Positions 27,056 to 33,419 of a stretch of 34,886 nt of DNA are shown piece by piece. Under the pieces are notes generated by a model. The model did not search any database. It saw only the letters and a list, made by a program, of their open reading frames with translations, and was not told the DNA's origin. How positions within the stretch are numbered: position 1 is the stretch's first letter; each line of letters opens with the position of its first letter. Made by a program: the position numbers and the translations under genes. The DNA comes from Bacteroidetes bacterium GWF2_49_14 (GTDB lineage: Bacteria; Bacteroidota; Bacteroidia; Bacteroidales; UBA12481): the NCBI GenBank assembly GCA_001769295.1, contig MEOR01000063.1, positions 1 to 34,886 on the forward strand, written 5' to 3'.

Positions 27056-27142
27056 ACAAATGTAAATCTTAGATTGTAATTCACAAAATACAATTGTCAA
27101 TTGTCACTAATTACAAATAGAAATTATGAGATACATTTGTTA
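27056..27142. repeat. Inverted repeats around the XRE promoter, operator candidates
   Basis: A perfect 9-bp pair, ACAAATGTA (27056-27064) and TACATTTGT (27132-27140), faces inward. Between them lies ACAATTGT followed by a second AATTGT (27090-27104) and TTACAAAT. Such AT-rich ACAA/TTGT sites are plausible binding sites for the XRE protein. This is inference; no footprint is known. Confidence 0.4.
27057..27088 (-). promoter_or_regulatory. Promoter of the XRE gene, predicted leaderless
   Basis: The minus strand reads TTTTG (27088-27084), a 19-nt spacer, then TACATTTG (27064-27057): both elements match the consensus. The box ends 4 nt before the ATG at 27052, so transcription would start at or beside the start codon. 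Confidence 0.6.
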
Positions 27143-27739
27143 AATTCACAGTTCACAATTATAAATTCATGTATTATCAGTGCAGGTTTTTAGAATCTTA
27201 AAGCGATTTATAACCAATTTCGGATCGGTCTCTGCGATTGACTATTCCGATATAAATACGACCTGTTGTTCGCAGATGTTAAACAGTTATAATGTAATAA
27301 TTTACCAATAACAATCGCGAATCCGATTCATTTATGCGGTCAAAGCCTGTGCCTGGACTTGCTTTTAGGAATATTTTGCAGAGATTAGTTTATCTACTTA
27401 CCACTAATATGATGGTAATCAAACTAATAAATAATAATATTGATCAAAAAACTGGTAAAACCCCCGATTTTAAAGGGATTTTCGACTATCGATTAATTCT
27501 ATAATTGAAATTAAGAGTTGTAAAATACTGATTATCTGTTTAATAGAATGTTTCACCCTTCTATGAAATTTTTAATTCATTTGCATTTACATATAGCAAT
27601 GAATTGACTAAAGTGGATTCACAATATACCTATGCAAATTGTGAAATTGTAAACTCTAGGTGATGATATTGAATTGTTATTTGTAAACTCAATGTGTTAT
27701 TTTGTAACGGTATTGGTGGAATCTTACCAAATATGACGT

Positions 27740-27812
27740 TACCCCCTCAGGAATCTGCAGCATCCGTACATTTTTCCATACCGGAGTGAAATTTTAAAAT
27801 CCTGGAGGGGTA
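27740..27812. repeat. Long imperfect inverted repeat, REP/MITE-like or structured RNA
   Basis: TACCCCCTCAGGA (27740-27752) pairs with TCCTGGAGGGGTA (27800-27812) in a 13-position stem with one mismatch and one G-T pair, around a 47-nt loop. Inside the loop CCGTA and TACCGG can form a second, bulged stem, and ATTTTAAAAT is palindromic. This could be a dispersed repeat element or a folded RNA; only a genome-wide copy search would tell. It stands just beyond the tRNA-Gly terminator. Confidence 0.4.
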
Positions 27813-27821
27813 TTAAACAAA

Positions 27822-27847
27822 AAAAACAGGCGTAAGTGCCTGTTTTT
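27822..27847 (-). terminator. Terminator of tRNA-Gly
   Basis: 10-bp perfect stem AAAAACAGGC/GCCTGTTTTT with a 6-nt loop, 9 nt beyond the tRNA 3' end, followed on the minus strand by extra T residues (GCCTGTTTTTTTTG). It is a strong Rho-independent terminator. Confidence 0.85.
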
Positions 27848-27856
27848 CTGTGCTTG

Positions 27857-27928
27857 AGCGGGAAACGGGATTCGAACCCGCGACCCTCAGCTTGGGAAGC
27901 TGATGCTCTACCCCTGAGCTACTCCCGC
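27857..27928 (-). tRNA. tRNA-Gly(CCC)
   Basis: Complete 72-nt cloverleaf: acceptor GCGGGAG/TTCCCGC (one G-T pair), D-arm GCTC...GAGC, anticodon arm TCAGC-TTCCCAA-GCTGA giving anticodon CCC with U33, T-arm GCGGG-TTCGAAT-CCCGT, and discriminator T. The CCA end is not encoded. It reads GGG glycine codons. Confidence 0.95.
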
Positions 27929-27939
27929 TAGTTGAGATG

Positions 27940-27947
27940 CAAAAGTA
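27940..27947 (-). promoter_or_regulatory. -7 box of tRNA-Gly
   Basis: The minus strand reads TACTTTTG, a full match to TAnnTTTG, 11 nt before the tRNA. The nearest TTG upstream is 25 nt away (27975-27973), longer than usual, so the -33 element is uncertain. Confidence 0.45.
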
Positions 27948-27998
27948 AAAACCTTAGCTGATTTATTGACTTCAACGGAAAATTTTTCCATGGATGAG

Positions 27999-29075
27999 TT
28001 ATACATAAATCTTAGGCTGAATTTCTCCAGTTGAGATTAAGGTAATATTTAAAGCAAGGGCTCTCATTTCATCTTCACCCGGAAAAACTCTTACAGGAGC
28101 AATCCAGGCTATACGGTAAGTGAGGAGCTGAATGAAAAGATCGTTAAAAGCAATGCCGCCGGTAACCAGGATTGCATCAACCCTGCCTTTGAGGACCACA
28201 CTGCCCGACCCTATTTCTTTGGCCACCTGGTATGCCATAGCCTCATATACTTCCCGGGCAAACGTGTCGCCGTTTTTAATTCTCTCCTCTACTTCATTGG
28301 CGGCGCTGGTTCCAAGGTAGGCCACCAATCCTCCTTTACCTACAATCATTTTCCGGATCTCATCCTGTGAATACTCATTGCTGAAGCACAGATCAATTAA
28401 TTGGCCTACCGGGACCGTGCCGGCTCTTTCAGGAGAAAAGGGACCTTCTCCGTCAAGTCCCTGATTAACATCCACGACCCTTCCTTTTTCATGAACCCCT
28501 ACAGTGATTCCACCACCCAAATGGGCGACAATAAGATTCAGATCCTCATATTTCCGATTAATCGAACTGGCATAGGTTCGGGCAACAGCCTTCTGATTGA
28601 GTGCATGAAACACGGAAATCCTGGAGAATTTCGGGTGTCCGGAAAACCGGGCGACATCCTCCAATTCATCAACTACTATAGGATCTGCGATGAATGCTTT
28701 TGCACCGGGGATTGAAGATGCCAGGTCATGTGCAATGAGGGCGCCCAGGTTGCTGGCATGTTCGATTCCCGATATATTGGTCAGATCGCGTATCATGGCT
28801 TCATTGACTTCGTAAACACCGGATTCAATAGGCTTAAGAAAGCCTCCCCGGCCAACCACAAAGGAAAAGCCTTCAATAGCAATACCGGCCGCTTCGAGTT
28901 CTTCCAGAATGTGGTTCTTTCGGAATTCGAACTGATCCGCCACCCGGTTGAAAGGTTTCAACTCCTCCGGGCTATGTCGGATTGTCTTTTGATAAACCGG
29001 ACGATTGTTTTGAAAAACAGCAATTTTTGTGGAAGTGGATCCTGGATTGATCACTAAAATTTCAATGGGTTTCAT
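27999..29075 (-). CDS. buk: Butyrate kinase
   Basis: Last gene of the pta-hbd-ackA-ptb-buk operon. It transfers phosphate from butyryl phosphate (or a branched-chain homologue) to ADP, giving acid and ATP. 358 residues with the ASKHA phosphate motif NPGSTSTKIAV, VGRGGFLKPIESGVY, VAHLGGGITVGVHEKGRVVDVN and a GLDGEGPFSPERAG segment characteristic of butyrate rather than acetate kinases. It starts 18 bp after the ptb stop. Relatives include isobutyrate and 2-methylbutyrate kinases, so chain type is not fixed. Confidence 0.93.
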   Translation of the reverse strand: MKPIEILVINPGSTSTKIAVFQNNRPVYQKTIRHSPEELKPFNRVADQFEFRKNHILEELEAAGIAIEGFSFVVGRGGFLKPIESGVYEVNEAMIRDLTNISGIEHASNLGALIAHDLASSIPGAKAFIADPIVVDELEDVARFSGHPKFSRISVFHALNQKAVARTYASSINRKYEDLNLIVAHLGGGITVGVHEKGRVVDVNQGLDGEGPFSPERAGTVPVGQLIDLCFSNEYSQDEIRKMIVGKGGLVAYLGTSAANEVEERIKNGDTFAREVYEAMAYQVAKEIGSGSVVLKGRVDAILVTGGIAFNDLFIQLLTYRIAWIAPVRVFPGEDEMRALALNITLISTGEIQPKIYV

Positions 29076-29093
29076 CCGGGGAAGTGTTGCTGA

Positions 29094-29999
29094 TTACACA
29101 ATATCAATAGCTGTTGCGAGCAGGAGACTGTTATATTTAGCATCTTCCGAATCTGAACGGGAAGTCAGTACAACAGGTGCTGAAGCTCCTAGTACTACTG
29201 AGGCGACTCTGGCATCCGTGAGGAAGGCTAATGTTTTGTAGAAGACATTCCCTGCTTCAATATCGGGCATGAGTAAAAGATCTGCATCACCGGCAACTTC
29301 GCTCACAATCCCCTTATGTTCGGCACTCTCGAGGCTGATAGCGTTATCAAGGGCCATAGGCCCGTCAACAATGCAGTTCTGAATCAGGCCTTCACGATTT
29401 CGCCGGACCAGGATAGCGGCATCAACAGTTGCCGGCATTTGATCAAATACCTTCTCAACAGCAGCAATAACGGCAACCTTTGGCTTGGCCAGGCCCATGT
29501 TGTTCAGGTATTCCACTGAATTATTCAGGATGGCCTCTTTGGCTTTTACATCGGGTGCAATATTGATGGCAACATCCGTAACCGCCAGGAGTTTGTGATA
29601 GGCAGCAATTTCAAAAAGTGCAAAATGCGAAAGAAGGTCACCTTTTCGCAAACCCCATTCCTTGTTGAGGACACCTTTAAGTAGTTGTGCGGTTCCGCAG
29701 GATCCTTTCATTAAAATCTGAGCATATCCGTCATGTATAAGCCTTACTGCCTTTTCAACAGCAAGGTCCAGGTTCTCTTCATGAAGAATTTCTACCGAGT
29801 CCAGGTTAAACCCGATTGAAGCGGCTTTTTTTACGATATCAGGGCGATCACCGACCAGAACCGGGGTAATCAGTCCGGCAGCGGCTGCATCCCTCACAGC
29901 CATTAGGGCATAAAGGTCCTGTGCAGCCGCCAGAACCAGCTTTTTGCGGCTATTCCGGGATTTTACCCTTTCCCCGAGATCTGAGATTCTTGTAAGCAT
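29094..29999 (-). CDS. ptb: Phosphate butyryltransferase
   Basis: Exchanges CoA for phosphate: butyryl-CoA plus phosphate to butyryl phosphate, for buk. 301 residues of the PTA/PTB fold, shorter than the pta in the same operon. Motifs: LVLAAAQDLYALMAVRDAA, ILMKGSCGTAQLLKGVL, IDGPMALDNAISLESAEHKG-type segment (here VDGPMALDN) and ADLLLMPDIEAGNVFYK. The ORF-track start at 30011 is TTG; the ATG four codons on is preceded by GAGGAG only 1 nt away, so SD use is doubtful. The gap to ackA is 36 bp. Confidence 0.9.
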   Translation of the reverse strand: MLTRISDLGERVKSRNSRKKLVLAAAQDLYALMAVRDAAAAGLITPVLVGDRPDIVKKAASIGFNLDSVEILHEENLDLAVEKAVRLIHDGYAQILMKGSCGTAQLLKGVLNKEWGLRKGDLLSHFALFEIAAYHKLLAVTDVAINIAPDVKAKEAILNNSVEYLNNMGLAKPKVAVIAAVEKVFDQMPATVDAAILVRRNREGLIQNCIVDGPMALDNAISLESAEHKGIVSEVAGDADLLLMPDIEAGNVFYKTLAFLTDARVASVVLGASAPVVLTSRSDSEDAKYNSLLLATAIDIV

Positions 30000-30035
30000 T
30001 CTCCTCAACAAATTAGCTTCAATCGATGATCTGAA

Positions 30036-31241
30036 TTACATTGCAGATACTATACGCTGAGTATCTTCTGCAATAACAAGTTCTTCGTTGGTCATTACGG
30101 CCATGACTTTAACCATGGACCCTGGTTTGGTGAGCAAAAGATCTTTACCCCTCTTTCCTGCATTTAACTCAGAATCAAAATCAACACCGAGGTAAGTAAG
30201 GTTTTTGCAGACCGCTTCCCGGGTTTCCGGACCATTTTCGCCGATTCCACCGGTGAAGAGAATCAGGTCCACGCCGTTCATGGCTGCAGCATAGGCGCCG
30301 ATATATTTTATCACCCTGTAATGGTACATGTTAAGGGCGAGCTGGGCTCTTTTGTGCCCGTTGTTCCAGGCTTCGTTTTCAATTTCCCGCATGTCGGAGG
30401 AAACCCCGGAAACACCAAGCATTCCGCTATGCTTGTTGATCAGGGTATTTGCAGTCTGCTGGTCGATCTCTTCCTTATCCATGATAAAGGTAAGAACCCC
30501 AAGGTCCAGATCTCCTGTGCGGGTTCCCATGATCAATCCTTCCACCGGCGTGAATCCCATTGAAGTGTCAACCGATTTACCGTTCTCTATGGCGTCAACG
30601 GAAGCTCCGTTACCCAGATGGCAGGAAATGATCTTCAGATTGTGAAAATCCAGCCCCAGTATTTTAGTGGCCTTTTGGGCAACATACCGATGAGAAGTTC
30701 CATGAAATCCATAACGGCGAATCTTGTATTTCTTGTATAGCGAATATGGGATGCCGTACATAAAGGCATAATCAGGAATGGTCTGGTGAAAGGAGGTGTC
30801 GAAAACTGCAACTTGCGGAAGTCCGGGAATCAGCTGGGCCATTGCATCAATTCCCTTCATGTTTGCCGGATTGTGGAGCGGAGCGAGTTCAAATAATTTT
30901 GCGATTTCCGTATGCACCATTTCATCAATAAAGGCTGAATCCGAAAAGTTTTCTCCGCCATGGGCCACACGGTGTCCGGCAGCCTGTATCTCATTAAGGC
31001 CTTTTAAGCACCCGTGATTCTTACTGGTTAAAACTCCCAGAATATATTCAATACCGGATTGATGATCCAGGATCTCACCCTCGAGTGTCACTTTTTGACC
31101 ATCTGCCTTAGTATGCTTCAGAAAGGATCCCTTAAGACCGATTTTCTCAACAATACCCTTTGCCATAACACTCTCATCGGTCATGTCCCAAAGCTGATAT
31201 TTTATGGATGAACTACCGCAGTTCAAAACAAGTATCTTCAT
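30036..31241 (-). CDS. ackA: Acetate kinase
   Basis: Acetyl phosphate plus ADP to acetate plus ATP. 401 residues, standard length. Motifs: N-terminal LNCGSSSIKYQLW, HRVAHGGENF, FDTSFHQTIPDYAF, YGFHGTSHRYV, CHLGNGASVDAI, GFTPVEGLIMGTRTGDLD and LILFTGGIGENGPETRE. It is the third gene in the operon, 10 bp after hbd. With pta upstream it forms the acetate branch, while ptb-buk behind it forms the butyrate branch. Confidence 0.97.
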   Translation of the reverse strand: MKILVLNCGSSSIKYQLWDMTDESVMAKGIVEKIGLKGSFLKHTKADGQKVTLEGEILDHQSGIEYILGVLTSKNHGCLKGLNEIQAAGHRVAHGGENFSDSAFIDEMVHTEIAKLFELAPLHNPANMKGIDAMAQLIPGLPQVAVFDTSFHQTIPDYAFMYGIPYSLYKKYKIRRYGFHGTSHRYVAQKATKILGLDFHNLKIISCHLGNGASVDAIENGKSVDTSMGFTPVEGLIMGTRTGDLDLGVLTFIMDKEEIDQQTANTLINKHSGMLGVSGVSSDMREIENEAWNNGHKRAQLALNMYHYRVIKYIGAYAAAMNGVDLILFTGGIGENGPETREAVCKNLTYLGVDFDSELNAGKRGKDLLLTKPGSMVKVMAVMTNEELVIAEDTQRIVSAM

Positions 31242-31251
31242 GATAAACTAA

Positions 31252-32211
31252 TTAATAGGTTGAGATTTCGATCCGTTTGCCGTTGCTGTCATATTTATAA
31301 AAGCCTTCCCCGGTAACACGGCCCAGGCGGTTAGCCCTGACAAGTCTTTTAAGCAGTGGTGAAGCCTTGTATTTCATGTCTCCAAATTCGTTATAAAGGT
31401 TTTCCAGCCAACGGGCGACCTTATCGAGCCCGATTTTATCGGCGAGTTCAAACGGACCCATACCCAGGCCAAGGCCGGTTCGGACAGCTGTGTCAATGTC
31501 CTCCATTTTTCCGACTCCTTCCATATAGATCTCGCAAGCTTCGTTAATGAGGGTTGCAAATAGCCTGACGGACATCAAACCCGGACTTTCCACAACCGGA
31601 ATCATTTTCTTGCCAATCAGTCTTACAAACTTTTTGACGTTGTCGTAAGTAATGTCTGAGGTATAGAGGCCTCGGGCAACTTCAACGATATTGGCCCCCG
31701 GATTTGAAGTTGAGAAATGAAGGCTGACGCATCGATCCTTATACTTCAGTTCCGATGACAGCTCAGTGGTGACAATCGTGGTTGAATTGGTTGCAATAAT
31801 GGTGGAGGGATCCACGAACTCTTCTATGCGTTTAAAAATCTCTTTCCTGAGGCTGACCCGTTCCTCACGGCTCCGGCTCTTGATAGCCTCAACCACAAGG
31901 TCGCATCCTGCCAGATCCTTGCAGTGAATGGACCCTTTGATGCGGTTCATGATTCCCCTCTTTTCACCCTGAGTCATTCCCCAGTGGTTGATCATGTTAT
32001 CCAGTTCCGCTTCAATACCGTGTATCGCTGCGTCAATTTTCTCCTGGTCCAGCTCAACAAAAATCACTTCGATACCACTGACCGAAATCATCCTGATGAT
32101 AGTCTGGCCAACGGTTCCTGCACCCACCACGCCAACCTTTGAAAATTGCGTTTTGTTCCGGTCTTTTTTGCTCAGAGCATATTGTTCTATGCTTTCAACT
32201 AAATCTGCCAT
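31252..32211 (-). CDS. 3-hydroxyacyl-CoA dehydrogenase, atypical active site
   Basis: 319 residues, about 35 longer than usual Hbd, mainly an N-terminal tail before the Rossmann motif VGVVGAGTVGQ (26-36). The C-terminal domain is typical (MEDIDTAVRTGLGLGMGPFELAD). The catalytic His165 and Glu177 keep their 12-residue spacing, but the HFFNP motif is HFSTS, and the conserved Asn of SPGF-x-x-NR is valine 215 in SPGLMSVR. A 3-hydroxybutyryl-CoA dehydrogenase role fits the operon, but the substitutions make a different substrate or altered activity possible. It lies 24 bp after pta and 10 bp before ackA. Confidence 0.75.
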   Translation of the reverse strand: MADLVESIEQYALSKKDRNKTQFSKVGVVGAGTVGQTIIRMISVSGIEVIFVELDQEKIDAAIHGIEAELDNMINHWGMTQGEKRGIMNRIKGSIHCKDLAGCDLVVEAIKSRSREERVSLRKEIFKRIEEFVDPSTIIATNSTTIVTTELSSELKYKDRCVSLHFSTSNPGANIVEVARGLYTSDITYDNVKKFVRLIGKKMIPVVESPGLMSVRLFATLINEACEIYMEGVGKMEDIDTAVRTGLGLGMGPFELADKIGLDKVARWLENLYNEFGDMKYKASPLLKRLVRANRLGRVTGEGFYKYDSNGKRIEISTY

Positions 32212-32235
32212 AATATTTTAATTCGATTAATGCGT

Positions 32236-33240
32236 TCAGAAACTTCCGGCTGCCTGGTTAGCGGTGATTGCTACAAGATTTACAATATCACTTACCGAGC
32301 ATCCCCTTGACAGGTCATTGATTGGTGCTGCCATTCCTTGCAAAACAGGTCCCACTGCCTCCGCATTGGCTAGCCGCTGTACCAGTTTATAAGCAATATT
32401 GCCTGATTCAAGCGACGGGAAAACCAGCACATTGGCCCTACCGGCAATCGGGCTGTCCGGACATTTTTTTCTTCCGATGGATTCCACAATAGCAGCATCT
32501 GCCTGTAACTCTCCGTCAAAAAGGAACTGCGGTGCCATCTCTTGTGCCATTTTGGTTGCAGCGGCAACTTTATCAACCATTTCATGCTGGGCACTGCCCT
32601 TTGTAGAAAAGCTGAGCAAGGCAACCCTAGGCTCTATCTGCGCTATATCACGTGCAGTCTGGGCGGTACAGACAGCTATTTCTGCCAATTCCCGGGCGGT
32701 AGGGTTTGGGTGAACGGCGCAGTCTGCAAAAACCATCAAACCGTTTTCTCCCCACTGTGGATCCGGCATAATCATAAGGAAAGCTCCCGAAACCACAGAA
32801 ATCCCAGGTATAGTCTTAACATATTGAAAGGCCGGCCTTAATACATCACCTGTGGAATTGTTCGCACCGGCAACCTCACCATCTGCATCCCCCGCCTTAA
32901 TCATAAGGGTGGCCAGATAAAGCGGATTGCCAAGGAGGCGAATCGCTTCGTCTTTGGTCATGCCCTTGCTCTTTCTCAATTCAACCATAAGATTGGCATA
33001 CTCTTCTTTTTTTGGATGATCCCTGGGATCAATGATGACAGCCCTTTCAATGTTTTTAAGACCATATTTTGCGGCTTCCCGCATAACCACATCCCGGTTC
33101 TCTGTCAGGTAAATCTGGGCTATTCCTTCTTCAATCAGAATATCAGCTGCCTTTAGTGTTCGCTCTTCCCATGCTTCAGGTAAAACAATACGCTTATTAA
33201 ATTTCTTGGCATTTGTTTTGATATTTTCCAGTAAATCCAT
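32236..33240 (-). CDS. pta: Phosphate acetyltransferase
   Basis: First gene of the fermentation operon: acetyl-CoA plus phosphate to acetyl phosphate. 334 residues from MDLLENIKTNAKKFNKR; the ORF-track start is 13 codons too early. Motifs: RIVLPEAWEERTLKAADIL, GNPLYLATLMIKAGDADGEVAGANNSTGDVLRPA-type segment, GLMVFADCAVHPNPTARELAEIA, and FPSLESGNIAYKLVQRL. This is the short, single-domain Pta without the DRTGG regulatory domain. Divergent from aconitase across a 179-bp gap. Confidence 0.93.
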   Translation of the reverse strand: MDLLENIKTNAKKFNKRIVLPEAWEERTLKAADILIEEGIAQIYLTENRDVVMREAAKYGLKNIERAVIIDPRDHPKKEEYANLMVELRKSKGMTKDEAIRLLGNPLYLATLMIKAGDADGEVAGANNSTGDVLRPAFQYVKTIPGISVVSGAFLMIMPDPQWGENGLMVFADCAVHPNPTARELAEIAVCTAQTARDIAQIEPRVALLSFSTKGSAQHEMVDKVAAATKMAQEMAPQFLFDGELQADAAIVESIGRKKCPDSPIAGRANVLVFPSLESGNIAYKLVQRLANAEAVGPVLQGMAAPINDLSRGCSVSDIVNLVAITANQAAGSF

Positions 33241-33276
33241 GTCAATCAATAATTTAGGTGATGATTTTTGAATCAG

Positions 33277-33284
33277 CAAATATA
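33277..33284 (-). promoter_or_regulatory. -7 box of the pta operon
   Basis: The minus strand reads TATATTTG, a full match to TAnnTTTG, 36 nt before the chosen pta ATG. A -33 TTTG at the right spacing is not found. The box supports the shorter pta start. Confidence 0.45.
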
Positions 33285-33321
33285 GCCAAAAAAGAGCGGC
33301 GGGATTCTTTTATACGCATGA

Positions 33322-33353
33322 TTTTTGTCAGTTTCCAGACTTTTCTACTTTAG
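33322..33353 (+). promoter_or_regulatory. Candidate promoter of aconitase
   Basis: TTTTTG (33322-33327), an 18-nt spacer, then TACTTTAG (33346-33353), one mismatch to TAnnTTTG. A second possible -7 box, TATCTTTA, lies at 33363-33370 but has no -33 at the right distance. Confidence 0.4.
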
Positions 33354-33419
33354 TGGATTCATTATCTTTATTGTCCCGGATCGCCATTTGATTAATTTGT
33401 TAAACCAAAAACAGTTGCC

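Larger units (their letters stand above)
27053..27737. other. AT-rich stretch without a recognised gene
   Basis: About 685 nt with no credible ORF. Beyond the XRE promoter it holds a perfect 8-bp inverted repeat TTCACAAT/ATTGTGAA (27618-27625/27638-27645), a 10-bp direct repeat TTGTAAACTC (27647-27656 and 27681-27690), and several more TTCACA and TTGTAA half-sites (27080, 27144, 27151, 27702). I found no tRNA, tmRNA, RNase P, SRP or riboswitch signature in it. An unseen small RNA is possible. Confidence 0.6.

Noticed and set aside
27409-27504. 31-codon plus-strand frame in the AT-rich gap (MMVIKLINNNIDQK...)
   Set aside because: No promoter, no ribosome binding site and no recognisable peptide; expected by chance at this AT content.
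27053-27737. Possible 6S, tmRNA, RNase P or SRP RNA in the large gap
   Set aside because: None of the sequence signatures I know for these RNAs are present on either strand.
27053-27812. Replication origin
   Set aside because: AT-rich with repeats, but no DnaA boxes (TTATCCACA type) and no dnaA, dnaN or gidA nearby.
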